43,964 nt of DNA from Wenyingzhuangia sp039768865. Lineage in GTDB: Bacteria; Bacteroidota; Bacteroidia; Flavobacteriales; Flavobacteriaceae. Below are positions 8,255 through 17,800 of the stretch, piece after piece. Numbering within the stretch: position 1 is the stretch's first letter; the number at the start of each line of letters is the position of its first letter. Location: the NCBI RefSeq assembly GCF_039768865.1, contig NZ_JBDMZQ010000055.1; one strand, 5' to 3'. A model generated the notes under the pieces. That model was not told where the DNA came from. It worked only from the letters and a program-made list of their open reading frames with translations, and did no database searches. A program made the position numbers and the translations under genes.

Positions 8255-9442
8255 TTATAATGATTTTTGAATTCCCATTTCAAGGCCACGTAATTCTGCC
8301 AAACCTCTCAAACGACCTATTCCAGAGTATCCTGGGTTGGTTTTTTTATTGAGGTCATCAAGCATTTTGTGTCCGTGATCTGGCCGCATGGGCATTCGCG
8401 TGTCTTTGCGGTTTGTATTTTTTCGTTTTTGTTGTTCTTGGATTAAGGCTTTCATGACCCCGTACATATCTACATCTCCTTCTAAGTGATTGGCTTCATG
8501 AAAGTTTCCATCTGCATCTCTTTTTGTGCTTCGAAGATGAATGAAATGAATGCGATGCCCCAAGCGCTCGATCATACCTACTAGATCATTGTCTGGTCTA
8601 ACACCAAAAGATCCGGTGCAAAATGTAAGACCATTGTTAGGACTATCTACGGCTTGGTAGAGGTCAACAATATCTTGTTCTGTACTCACTACCCTTGGAA
8701 GACCGAGTATAGGGTAAGGTGGATCGTCGGGATGGATACACATCAGGACACCAGCCTCTTCCGCGGTTGGAATGATGTGTTCCAAAAACTCAAAAAGGTG
8801 TTTTTTTAATTCTTTGGGTCCAATGGTATTGTAGGTGGCAAGTACTTCGTTGAATGCATCCAATGCATAGCCTTCTTCCGCCCCTGGTAATCCTGCAATT
8901 ATGTTATTGCTAAGTTGTGTTTTTTCATTCTCAGTAAGCTGGTCAAAGTAAGCTTGTGCGGATTTCTTTTCTTCTATTGTGTAACTTTCTTCTGCTCCAG
9001 GACGTTTTAAAAGGAATAGTTCAAAGGCAACAAAAGCTTTTGCTTCAAAACGAAGTGCTGTAGACCCGTCCTGAACTTCGAAGTCCAAATTCGTTCTTGT
9101 CCAATCCAACACTGGCATAAAGTTGTAGCATACAATATCTATGCCGCACACGCCAAGATTGCGCAGTGTTTGTTTGTAGTTTTCTATGTACTCGAGATAG
9201 CCCTCTGTTTGAGTTTTGATGGCTTCATGAATGGGAACACTTTCAACAACAGACCATGTAAGTCCTGTGGATTCTATTTCATTTTTTCGTTGTTGAATTT
9301 CATCAACTGGCCAAACTTCCCCATTGGGGATGTGGTGTAATGCACTAACAATTCCGGTAGCTCCCGCTTGCTTTATGTCTGCTAAAGTAACCGGATCATT
9401 AGGTCCGTACCATCGCCATGTATTTTCTAAGCCTTTATTCAT
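8255..9442 (-). CDS. uxuA: Mannonate dehydratase
   Basis: A 395-residue UxuA that dehydrates D-mannonate to 2-keto-3-deoxygluconate using a divalent metal. From its N terminus it matches the E. coli enzyme almost block by block: WRWYGPNDPVTLADI, HHIPNGEVW, CYNFMPVLDWTRT, LKRPGAEESYT, HPDDPPYPILGLPR, HLRSTKRD and RPDHGHKMLDD. I choose ATG 9442, which gives the same length as E. coli (394) and a 19-base gap from the upstream dehydrogenase gene. The frame is open to an earlier ATG at 9481, but that would overlap the upstream gene by 20 bases and add 13 residues not seen in the family. kduI follows after 23 bases. Confidence 0.95.
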   Translation of the reverse strand: MNKGLENTWRWYGPNDPVTLADIKQAGATGIVSALHHIPNGEVWPVDEIQQRKNEIESTGLTWSVVESVPIHEAIKTQTEGYLEYIENYKQTLRNLGVCGIDIVCYNFMPVLDWTRTNLDFEVQDGSTALRFEAKAFVAFELFLLKRPGAEESYTIEEKKSAQAYFDQLTENEKTQLSNNIIAGLPGAEEGYALDAFNEVLATYNTIGPKELKKHLFEFLEHIIPTAEEAGVLMCIHPDDPPYPILGLPRVVSTEQDIVDLYQAVDSPNNGLTFCTGSFGVRPDNDLVGMIERLGHRIHFIHLRSTKRDADGNFHEANHLEGDVDMYGVMKALIQEQQKRKNTNRKDTRMPMRPDHGHKMLDDLNKKTNPGYSGIGRLRGLAELRGLEMGIQKSL

Positions 9443-9461
9443 TTTAATTTTCGCTATATTT

Positions 9462-10292
9462 TTAAACTCCACTAAACGCACTAAAGCCTCCGTCTACGGG
9501 AACCACAACACCAGTAACAAATGATGCACCAGTTCCACACAACCATAAAGTTGTCCCGACTAAATCCTCGGGTTCGCCAAATCTTCCCATGGGGGTTTGA
9601 CCAATGATGGTGTTTCCTCTGGGTGTCAAGTCACCATTGCTTTCTGTCAAAAGTGTTCGGTTTTGTTCCGTAAGAAAGAAACCAGGAGCAAGAGCATTGA
9701 CTCTGATGCCTACCTTAGAAAAATGTACTGCTAACCATTGTGTGAAATTAGATACCGCAGCTTTTGCTCCACTGTAGGCTGGTATTTTGGTAAGCGGAGT
9801 GAATGCATTCATTGAAGAAATGTTTAAGATGCTGCAACCTTCTTTTCCGATCATGTCTTCTGCAAAAACCTGCGTGGGTAACAATGTTCCGATAAAATTC
9901 AGGTTGAATGTAAACTGGATTCCTTCTGCATCAAGATCAAAAAATGTCTTGAAGCCTTCGGTTGTATTTTTCAGGTCGTCGTTATCAAAAAAAGGATTTG
10001 ATGTTGTTCCCAAGGGATGATTTCCACCAGCACCATTGATTAGAATATCACATTTGCCTAGGGCCTTATGGACTATTTCTCGTGCTTTTTGAAGACTCTC
10101 TTTCTGAAGAACGTTTGCTTCTATACCTATAGCAGTACCTCCGTCTTTTGAAATGACTTGAGCAATTTGCTCAGCTGCATCTTTCTTCAAATCGAGTAAC
10201 GCTACCTTATGGCCAGAAGATGCCAATGCTTTAGCCAACGTGCTACATAAAACACCACCAGCGCCTGTAATTACTATTACTTTTTTACTCAT
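9462..10292 (-). CDS. SDR family D-mannonate oxidoreductase (fructuronate reductase)
   Basis: A 276-residue short-chain dehydrogenase with TGAGGVLC at residues 9-16, NGAGGNHP at 86-93 and catalytic Ser160, Tyr173 and Lys177 (YSGAK). The GGNHPLGTTSNPF insert after the second motif is typical of the YjmF/UxuB-type SDR found next to uxuA in Gram-positives and Bacteroidetes. It most likely reduces D-fructuronate to D-mannonate with NAD(P)H, taking the place of the long-chain UxuB of enterobacteria. It is the first gene of the eight-gene minus-strand operon, and its upstream region holds a TAnnTTTG box and a candidate operator. Assignment rests on family and on uxuA adjacency. Confidence 0.88.
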   Translation of the reverse strand: MSKKVIVITGAGGVLCSTLAKALASSGHKVALLDLKKDAAEQIAQVISKDGGTAIGIEANVLQKESLQKAREIVHKALGKCDILINGAGGNHPLGTTSNPFFDNDDLKNTTEGFKTFFDLDAEGIQFTFNLNFIGTLLPTQVFAEDMIGKEGCSILNISSMNAFTPLTKIPAYSGAKAAVSNFTQWLAVHFSKVGIRVNALAPGFFLTEQNRTLLTESNGDLTPRGNTIIGQTPMGRFGEPEDLVGTTLWLCGTGASFVTGVVVPVDGGFSAFSGV

Positions 10293-10640
10293 TTATTTTT
10301 TTGTTTTAAACGTATTATTTGAATTGTACGCTATTTATTTCAAATTTCAAATTTTTAATAATAAAGAACTAATGTTTTGCTTTAAAAATAGTACAGCAAA
10401 GGAGTAAATGAGTTCATTTAATTGATTTCTAAATTAAGAAAAGAGATAAATAATGGCGTCCTGTGGTATCTTGTTTACAGGTGATCAAAGGTAGATGCGA
10501 ATTGACAGACAGGTAATTTAACGTATTCGTTTAATATTTTTGATGAGACGAAGACCTAGTATCACCATATCTTTAGAAACATACTGACTCGAAGGGTGAC
10601 GCATTTCAAAAAGATTTTTATTAAGACTTATTGATGAATC
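10293..10640 (-). promoter_or_regulatory. Upstream/leader region of the uronate operon
   Basis: A 348-base gap between the second TRAP permease stop and the mannonate oxidoreductase start. Read on the minus strand it holds TACCTTTG (10493 to 10486), a match to the Bacteroidetes -7 consensus TAnnTTTG. No convincing -33 TTTG was found at the expected spacing. It also holds a GATACC-type direct repeat (10470 to 10455, listed separately), and then an AT-rich 160-base leader. No clear terminator hairpin for the upstream TRAP operon was seen, so some read-through is possible. No credible gene was found; one 28-codon minus-strand frame was considered and rejected. Confidence 0.5.
10455..10470 (-). 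promoter_or_regulatory. Candidate operator, site A (uronate operon)
   Basis: On the minus strand this reads GATACCACAGGACGCC. Thirteen contiguous bases, AGATACCACAGGA, are identical to the site upstream of GH3 at 40009-40024, and the similarity extends upstream as TGTnnACnAG (20 of 25 bases match over 10455-10479). The two halves GATACC and GACGCC repeat with a 10-base period. The core ends about 162 bases before the mannonate oxidoreductase start, farther than at the other four sites. Confidence 0.5.
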
Positions 10641-11915
10641 TTATTCGATAAACAGATTGGGTAATGTTAGTGATATTGCGGGGAAAAGAACTACGAGCAT
10701 TAGTACTAAAAGACTAACGAGCAAGAAAGGAAATCCTGCCTTGCTTACGGCTCCAATGGACACCTTTCCAATACTGGATGCAACGAAAAGACACACACCT
10801 AAGGGAGGTGTAGTTAAGCCAATAATTAAATTTAAAACAGCAATAACTGCAAAATGGACAGGGTCAACACCAACAACAAGAGCTACCTTCAAAAGAATGG
10901 GAAACAATATTAATAAGGCTGCAATCGTTTCCATAAACGTGCCAACAACAATTAGCAGTAAATTGATTAATAAAAGTACAACGTATTTGTTGGTTGAGAA
11001 CTCTAGGATTTCATTAGAGATATTTTGCGGCACCTGTTCAGTTATTAAAATGTAACCGAATAGATTTGCAAATCCTACTAAGACCATTAAAGATGCTGAA
11101 GTCTTCATAGAATCAATAAGTACAATCTGCACTTTTTTTATAGAAAGTTTTTTATAAACCAAAGCACCTACTGCTAATGCATAAACCACTGCAATTATTG
11201 AAGCTTCTGTAGGAGTGAAAATACCACCAATAATCCCGTACAAGATGATAAAAGTCATTAGCAAAGACCAGAATGTATCTACAAAGCTCTTTACAATTTT
11301 TTTGATACTGCTTTTGGGGTGCTTAGGATATTCTTTCTTTTTCGAAATAAAATATGCCACTAACATGAGCCCAACCCCGAGCAAAAGTCCTGGTATTGCT
11401 CCAGCAAGAAATAATTTTCCAACAGACAACCCACTTAGGGTTGCTACTATTATCATGGGTACACTAGGAGGAATTATTGGCCCAATGGTTGAAGAAGAAG
11501 CGGTAACTGCACATGAAAAATCTGCATCGTAACCTTCCTTTTTCATTGCTGGGATCATAATGGCTCCCATACTGGCAGTGTCAGAAATTGCAGTGCCAGA
11601 AATTCCTGCAAAAAGCATAGAAGCTCCAATATTTACAAGAGAAAGTCCCCCGCGAATATGTCCCATTAGGTGATTACAAAAAAATATGATTTTTTCGGTT
11701 AAACCTCCAACATTCATTAAGTTACCCGCAAAAATAAATCCAGGTATACTTAGTAAAACAAACACATCTATTCCAGAATACATTTTAGCTGGCACTAGAA
11801 TTAATGGAATCCCTTTGATGATTACATACATCAGACATGATAGTCCTAAAGCAAAAGCGATTGGAAAACGAAGTACTAGACAAACAATAAAAATAATAAT
11901 TAAGGTTAAAACCAT
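10641..11915 (-). CDS. dctM: TRAP transporter large permease, system 2
   Basis: A 424-residue DctM-family membrane protein with about 11-12 hydrophobic segments. Family markers: LRFPIAFALGLSCLMYV at the N terminus, IPGFIFAGNLMNVGG, GTAISDTASMGAI, IIPPSVPMIIV, and the C-terminal LIIGLTTPPLGVCLFVA block. It overlaps the dctQ gene upstream by 10 bases, which suggests coupled translation. It is clearly diverged from the system 1 permease, so the two cassettes are not a recent tandem duplication. It ends the second minus-strand operon. Confidence 0.93.
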   Translation of the reverse strand: MVLTLIIIFIVCLVLRFPIAFALGLSCLMYVIIKGIPLILVPAKMYSGIDVFVLLSIPGFIFAGNLMNVGGLTEKIIFFCNHLMGHIRGGLSLVNIGASMLFAGISGTAISDTASMGAIMIPAMKKEGYDADFSCAVTASSSTIGPIIPPSVPMIIVATLSGLSVGKLFLAGAIPGLLLGVGLMLVAYFISKKKEYPKHPKSSIKKIVKSFVDTFWSLLMTFIILYGIIGGIFTPTEASIIAVVYALAVGALVYKKLSIKKVQIVLIDSMKTSASLMVLVGFANLFGYILITEQVPQNISNEILEFSTNKYVVLLLINLLLIVVGTFMETIAALLILFPILLKVALVVGVDPVHFAVIAVLNLIIGLTTPPLGVCLFVASSIGKVSIGAVSKAGFPFLLVSLLVLMLVVLFPAISLTLPNLFIE

Positions 11916-12379
11916 AGGTTTAGTTTTTGAATACGCTTACGTATCTTATGGATTAGATAAAAGCAAATAAATCCTGACATTATGGTCATACTAAAAAATA
12001 CAAAAGCCATACTGATACCCATACTGGGTGATCTTTCAGGAATACCAAGAATGACAAACTTCACAGAATAAATTCCAGTAATTGAAAAAAGTAACAAGAT
12101 CAATACTGGAACTAAAGTATCAATTAACCTTTTGGTTTTAATGTTAAATCCTCGATAGAATATATCCAAATGCACATAATAGTTGTTTTTCATTGCCAAA
12201 CCTGAAGCAAAAGAAATCGCATAAATAAAAAATAGTCTGGATGCTTCTTCGGTCCAAGGAGGAGTGTTCTCTAAAAAGAATCTAGAAAAAATCTGAATTA
12301 AGACAGTTCCTATTAAGCACCAAGTGGATAATATTGTAGACCATTTTAGAAACAATCCTATGGTTCTAAAGAATTTCAT
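11906..12379 (-). CDS. dctQ: TRAP transporter small permease, system 2
   Basis: A 157-residue four-helix membrane protein of the DctQ type. The FLENTPPWTEEASRLFFIY stretch (residues about 36-54) and AMKNNYYVHLDIFY correspond to the conserved W/F-x-E-E-x-x-R and H-x-x-x-D region of the family. The start overlaps the binding-protein gene by 14 bases and the stop overlaps dctM by 10 bases, so all three parts are made together. The C terminus is strongly basic. Confidence 0.88.
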   Translation of the reverse strand: MKFFRTIGLFLKWSTILSTWCLIGTVLIQIFSRFFLENTPPWTEEASRLFFIYAISFASGLAMKNNYYVHLDIFYRGFNIKTKRLIDTLVPVLILLLFSITGIYSVKFVILGIPERSPSMGISMAFVFFSMTIMSGFICFYLIHKIRKRIQKLNLWF

Positions 12380-13385
12380 TAGTTCCTTCTTCTTTGATTA
12401 AATTATATATTTGCTGCATTGATGGCGACAAACTTTTATAAATAGCCTCTTCACATTTCTCTTGAAAGGCCTCATTATCCACTTCAATAAACTCCATCCC
12501 CTTATTTTTTAATAAATCCTGTACGATTCGTTGATCTTTTAGGAAAAGTTTATGTTCATAAGCTTGCATATCCTTTGCTGTTTCTAAGAATATTTTCCTT
12601 AAATCGTTGGGTAATTTTTTAAATTGTTTTTCGCCAACTACAGCATAAACCCAACTTACTACATGTTGTGTAAGGTTCACATATTTTTGAACCTCAGAAA
12701 ACCCAGCATTATTAATCATGGCAAAAGGATTCTCTTGACCTTCAATAGTTCCTTGTTGTAAGGATGTAAAAACTTCTGAAAATGCCATCGGTGTAGGTTT
12801 GGCTCCTAGAGCACTCCAAGCCGTAATGAATGGTGTCACGGCAGGGACTCTTACTATCAATCCCTTAAGATCGTCAGGATGTTTTATTGGTCTATTTGAG
12901 GTAAGGTGACGTTCTCCACGTTGAAAATAACACAATGCTCGTAGGCCGGTCTTGGTCAGCATTTCATTTTCCATACGCTTGCCTATTTTGCCGTTCAATA
13001 AGCGTTTCATATGTGTTGAATCCTGAACTAAAAATGGCATTTCTGAAAAAGCCATAACCTCTACCCAGTTACTCAATGAAGAACTGGTGACTGTCATTTC
13101 AATTACTTCAGCTTGAATAAGGCGAATTGCTTCAATTTCTTTGGCAAGCTGTTCCGATGGATAAATTTGTACTTCTATTCTGCCAGACGATCGTTTTTCT
13201 AAAGTTGTTTTAAAGTATTCGAATGCCTTGTACCATGTGTGCTTTTCGTTTACTAAAAGTGCTGTTTTAAAAATAAAATCAGGTTGTTTCTTTAATTTGG
13301 GTTTACAGCCATAAAAGAATAAATGAAGAACTAAGACAAGCACGACTCTTCTTTTTGCAAAATCAATTATGTTTATTCTGGCCAT
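12366..13385 (-). CDS. dctP: TRAP substrate-binding lipoprotein, system 2
   Basis: A 339-residue DctP-like protein. After a basic N terminus and hydrophobic stretch there is a lipobox FYGC (Cys27), so it should be a lipoprotein. The core pattern is IVRVPAVTPFITAWSALGA followed by KPTPMAFSEVFTSLQQGT and EGQENP, with the arginine of VRV as expected carboxylate ligand. The segment equivalent to the system 1 specificity region differs (PAVTPFITAW against MESVTAMDMV), which argues for a different acid substrate. It lies 12 bases downstream of the zinc-dependent dehydrogenase gene, its likely metabolic partner. Confidence 0.92.
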   Translation of the reverse strand: MARINIIDFAKRRVVLVLVLHLFFYGCKPKLKKQPDFIFKTALLVNEKHTWYKAFEYFKTTLEKRSSGRIEVQIYPSEQLAKEIEAIRLIQAEVIEMTVTSSSLSNWVEVMAFSEMPFLVQDSTHMKRLLNGKIGKRMENEMLTKTGLRALCYFQRGERHLTSNRPIKHPDDLKGLIVRVPAVTPFITAWSALGAKPTPMAFSEVFTSLQQGTIEGQENPFAMINNAGFSEVQKYVNLTQHVVSWVYAVVGEKQFKKLPNDLRKIFLETAKDMQAYEHKLFLKDQRIVQDLLKNKGMEFIEVDNEAFQEKCEEAIYKSLSPSMQQIYNLIKEEGTNEIL

Positions 13386-13397
13386 AACAATTATATG

Positions 13398-14411
13398 CTA
13401 AAAATCGACAGTGGCTTTTATTACATTATTATTTGGATCAAGCCATCCAACAAAATTGGAAATCATTTCTTTAAAATCAACATTATGGGTTATATATGAT
13501 TCCGTAGGAAACATTCCTTTTGACAAAATTTTCATGACATACTTAAGGTCTTCTGTTGTTGCATTTCTACTACTCAATAGTGTAATTTCTTTCGCGTGTA
13601 TATATGGGTTTTGAAATGCTAATTGACCTTTGGTGTGTCCAACCAAAACTAATTTTCCACCGTGAGCCATATACGTTGGCCCCATCTCCATCGAACCTTT
13701 ATGTCCTGTAGCGTCAAAAACTATTGATGCCATATTTCCTTGGGTGATATTTTCAATATCCTTAATAGGGTTTTGAGTTGCGTTTACTATGAAATCTACA
13801 TTCAAAACTTTTTTTACATAGTTTAAGCGCTTTTGGTTGATGTCCATCGCTATTACGGTAGCTCCAGAAATTTGTGCAAATTTTATGATCCCAATTCCAA
13901 TTGGGCCACACCCTGTAACAACAACGACATCGTCTAGTTTTATTTTCGATCGTCTAATTGCATGGGCTCCAATTGCAAGTGGTTCTATTATTGCTATTTC
14001 ATTAAAGCTTAAATTATTGGCTGGATACAATAATTGAATAGGAACTTTAATTAATTCCTGCATTCCGCCATCTACATGTATGCCCAGTAATTCTAGGCTA
14101 ACACAGCAATTTGTTTTTCCATTGGCACAAGCAATGCAATTGCCACAACTGATATAAGGTGATATCAGAACCTTATCTCCTGCTATCATGTTCTGCTTAT
14201 TACTACTGATCTCTAAAATTTCACCTGCAAGTTCATGACCTAAAATTCGCGGATAAGTGAAATAGGATTGTTTTCCAGCGTAGGCGTGTAAATCGGTGCC
14301 ACAAATGCCTACTTTCTTTATTTTTACTAGAGCTTCACCTTCTCCTTTTACTGGAGGTGATTTCTCTTTGAGTTCTAATTTTCCAGGTTCTTTACAAATG
14401 ATGTATTTCAT
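13398..14411 (-). CDS. Zinc-dependent medium-chain alcohol/polyol (sugar-acid) dehydrogenase
   Basis: A 337-residue MDR-family dehydrogenase. Catalytic zinc ligands are Cys37 (GICGTD), His59-Glu60 (GHE) and Glu143 (EPLAIGAHA). The structural zinc lobe is CGNCIACANGKTNCC (Cys89, Cys92, Cys95 and Cys102 or 103). The NAD-binding motif is GCGPIGIG at about 167-174. The overall pattern is that of the L-threonine/L-idonate/L-gulonate dehydrogenase-like branch (RspB/LgoD-type), which oxidises a secondary hydroxyl of sugar acids or polyols. Being first in an operon with a TRAP system, it probably acts on the acid imported by that system. An aldonate such as L-idonate, L-gulonate or L-galactonate is a reasonable guess, not shown by the sequence. 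Confidence 0.85.
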   Translation of the reverse strand: MKYIICKEPGKLELKEKSPPVKGEGEALVKIKKVGICGTDLHAYAGKQSYFTYPRILGHELAGEILEISSNKQNMIAGDKVLISPYISCGNCIACANGKTNCCVSLELLGIHVDGGMQELIKVPIQLLYPANNLSFNEIAIIEPLAIGAHAIRRSKIKLDDVVVVTGCGPIGIGIIKFAQISGATVIAMDINQKRLNYVKKVLNVDFIVNATQNPIKDIENITQGNMASIVFDATGHKGSMEMGPTYMAHGGKLVLVGHTKGQLAFQNPYIHAKEITLLSSRNATTEDLKYVMKILSKGMFPTESYITHNVDFKEMISNFVGWLDPNNNVIKATVDF

Positions 14412-14887
14412 AATATGTATATCACACTTAAGGTTCTCGAGAGGTGTTTAATTTTAATCTAATACTGTATTCTTATCCTTCGTTCTTCCAGATTTAATTT
14501 TAAAGGTTTGCATAGAAGGGCTTAGACATTACAGATCAATGCAACTAATTTACAAAACACTGGACAATAGTTACTAATACATAAATTTAGTGTCACGTTT
14601 AGTCACAGGATTTAAATTATGCTAATTTCAAATTTATAACTCGAACAAACTAGCAGTAATCTTGAACAATAGTCCAAAATAAGGGTAATAAAGTTCACTT
14701 GATCGAAATAAAAGAAGTTGGAGATAGCGGATTTATCTTTTGTATGATAAATTACATTAGTCATTGAATTTAGAAGACAAGCAGAACCATTTTATGGAAT
14801 TAACCGTAATTTTGCAGAACAACTAAAAGATGATAATGGTAATTATTATGTTTACAACAATCCGATGTCTTAACTGAAAAGCAATGC
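14412..14887. promoter_or_regulatory. Divergent intergenic region, dehydrogenase/TRAP operon versus hybrid regulator
   Basis: A 476-base gap between divergent genes. Minus-strand TAAATTTG (14636 to 14629) is a possible -7 box for the dehydrogenase operon, about 220 bases before its start. Plus-strand TAATTTTG (14807-14814) is a possible -7 box for the regulator gene. Neither has a convincing -33 partner. A single half-site-like CACAGGATT occurs at 14604-14612 without the second half. The right-hand part holds a coding-like remnant (14751-14873, listed separately). No RNA gene or mobile element was recognised. Confidence 0.4.
14751..14873 (+). pseudogene. Short coding-like remnant, unidentified C-terminal fragment
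   Basis: Between an in-frame stop at 14748 and the stop TAA at 14871-14873 there are 40 codons with a protein-like composition: EFRRQAEPFYGINRNF, then AEQLKDDNGNYYVYNNPMS. There is no ATG, GTG or TTG start in the frame. The mix of aromatic, charged and Asn/Gly residues is unlike the surrounding AT-rich spacer and resembles the C-terminal end of a folded protein. I do not recognise the family. It could be the scar of a gene lost when the regulator gene came to lie here, or chance. It ends 14 bases before the regulator ATG. Confidence 0.3.
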
Positions 14888-17800
14888 ATGAAACCATATA
14901 AGTATAAGAAATATTTGACGGTTAAATTTTCACTCCTCTTTCTATGGTTTTCGATTGTTTATAGCCAAGACACGAATTACCAATTTAAGCATCTATCTCC
15001 TTCGGATGGACTTTCTCAAAGTTCTGCAATTGCGATTGAGCAAGATAGTTTAGGGCAGATTTGGGTAGGTACTCGAGATGGTTTAAATAGTTACAATGGA
15101 ACAAAATTCACGGTTTTTAGAAATGACCCTAAAAGCAAGTCATCAATAAGTAATAATGATATTTTATCTCTAGAAGTAGATCGATCAGGTCATGTTTGGA
15201 TTGGAACACATAACGGACTTAACAGATATGATCCTGCCAAAAATGTCTTTAAAACATTTTTTCACAACAGTACTGAAAATTCTTTGAGTAATAATATCGT
15301 TGAGGTGGTAAAAGAAATGAATAATGGAGAGATTTGGCTAGCTACTAATAACGGTCTTTCGATTTACAATAAAGACACCAACACCTTTATTAACGTCTTC
15401 CATAACCAACACAATCCACAAAGTATTTCGGGGAATCATATAAAAAGCATCTTAGAATCCTGTGATGGAACTATTTGGTTAGGGACAACCGCTGGTTTGA
15501 GTAAACTCGTTGCAAGGGAAAAAGATAGTTTGTTGTTTAAAAATTTTTATCTAAACAAAAACAACACTAAATACGATGAGCCCATCGTTTATCAAGATAT
15601 AATTCAAGGATACACCGACAAGCAACTACTAATTGGCACAAATGCAAACGGTGTCTTGAAATTTGATATTGCCACAGAGGAACTAACACCTTTTTTTTCC
15701 AGAAAAGAGCAAAAGTCAATTTATAAAGATGTTAGAGAACTTATGATAGACTCTAGTGGTTCACTATGGGTTGGGACTTATTTCGGACTTAATATTGTTA
15801 CCAAAGATCGTAAAATATCCAAGCTACTCCATGAGCCCACCGAGCCAAACAGTTTGAGTAAAAATTCCATAAAATGTTTTTATACTGATAAGAAAGGTTC
15901 AGTATGGGTCGGCACTTATTATGGTGGAATAAATATTTGGGATAACTCAAACGTAAACTATTTAAATTACAATCAAAACAAGGGTAGAACGGGTCTAAAT
16001 TATGATGTGGTAAGTTCTATTACACACGACGGAAAAGATCAAATATATTTTGGGACAGAAGGTGGTGGAATAAATGTTTTGAACAAGAGGGAAAATAGAA
16101 CATGGTACATTAACAAGTCAAACTTTAGGGATTTACCCGATGACAACATTAAGTCTTTACTTCTGCTCAATGAAGAAAACCTTTGGGTCGGTACCTATAA
16201 AGCAGGAATCGCTTTATATAACATCAAGAAAAATAAGTTCGAAAATCACAATATCCCTGATAACCTAAAAAAAAGCGTTAAAGCAACACCAATTTTTTCA
16301 ATCAAACAAGGAGGAAATAAATTTATTTGGTTGGGGACATGGGGTAAAGGATTGATTCGTTACAATATTGAAAAAAAGGATTTTACGACCTATTTACACG
16401 ATACATCAAATAGTAAATCATTATCTAACAACTTCATCAGGTCTATTTTGGTTGACTCAAAAGACAATGTTTGGGTGGGTACTCAGTCTGGATTAAATGT
16501 CATATCAAAAGATGTTGGTGTAGAACGCTATTTTTTTAATAACGAGACTCGGTTTGGAGATGATATTTTATGTGTTTTTGAGGATAACAATAATCAAATT
16601 TGGGTAGGTACGCGATCTAAAGGCCTCTTTATGCTTAATGAGCATGGTTTTGATGCTATTGATCTAGTGTATAAGAACAAGAAAGTAATGACCATCAATG
16701 GAATTTTAGAAGATGATAAGAATCTTTGGATCAGTTCCAATCAAGGATTAATAAAATTTAACCCTAAAAATAAAGACGTACTAATCTATGATATTAATGA
16801 TGGACTAATCAGCAATGAGTTTAATGATAATTCTTGCTTAAAAGTAGGGAATTCCATGTTTTACTATGGAGGTCCGGCTGGAGTAACCTCTTTTAATTCA
16901 GAAAAAATTTCTACCAATGTTTTTTCTCCTCAGGTTGTAATTTCAAATCTAAAAATTAATGGAAAGTCAGTTACAGTAAATGAAAATCAATCCATTTTAA
17001 ATAAGAGCATTTCCTATACCGAATCAATTGAATTGCTTTATGATCAAGTAAATTTTGGTCTAGAATTTGCTATACCTAATTTTATTAATCCTGGTAGTAA
17101 TCTTTACCAGTATCGCTTATTAGGTTTGACTGAAAATTGGACAACTACAGACCAAGCAGAGGTCAACTATACCGTTCAAAAACCAGGCAATTACGTTTTT
17201 GAAGTGAAAGGGGCTAATAATGATGGCGTCTGGAACACCTCAGTTACACGATTGCTGATCAATGTAAAACCAGCGCCTTGGAGAAGCATCTGGGCATTCA
17301 TACTTTACGGGATTTTAATTTTTGGTGTTCTACTAGGTTTGGGTAAAATGATTCGATCACAAGCAAAACTAAAGCATAAATTGCAATTAGAACACCTAGA
17401 AAGTATACGAAAACAAGAAATTAACGATGCAAAACTTCAGTTCTTCACAAACATTTCACATGAATTTAGAACACCTTTGACTCTGATTACTGGGCCTTTG
17501 CAGCAATTACTGTCTGATTATAAGGGAAGTAGTTTCGTTTATAAAAAACTAATGGTTATTGAAAGTAATGCAAAACATTTGCTGCAGTTGATTAATAGGT
17601 TGATGGACTTCAGGAAGTTAGAACATAAAAAATTTAAACTCGAGGCTGCAGAAGGTAATATTATTAAGTTCGTAAAAGAAATTTACCTCTCCTTTAAAGA
17701 ATTTGCAAAGGTTAATGGCTATGAATATTCTTTCTATGCTGAGGAGGATGAAATTTTTGTGTACTATGATCGCATTAAACTAGAACAGGTCTTTTACAAC

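Noticed and set aside
9443..9481. Upstream start for uxuA
   Set aside because: It would overlap the preceding gene and add 13 residues; the family N terminus begins at the later ATG.
10518..10604. A 28-codon minus-strand frame starting MRHPSSQYVSKDMV after the second TRAP permease gene
   Set aside because: It is short, has no clear ribosome site and no recognisable family; an open stretch of this length is expected by chance.
2661..14411. The two TRAP cassettes as a recent duplication
   Set aside because: The three proteins of each system differ strongly in sequence and length, and the gene overlaps differ, so they are separate systems.
14604..14612. CACAGGATT as a sixth operator site before the HTCS gene
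   Set aside because: Only one half of the direct repeat is present; the first half and the flanks do not match.
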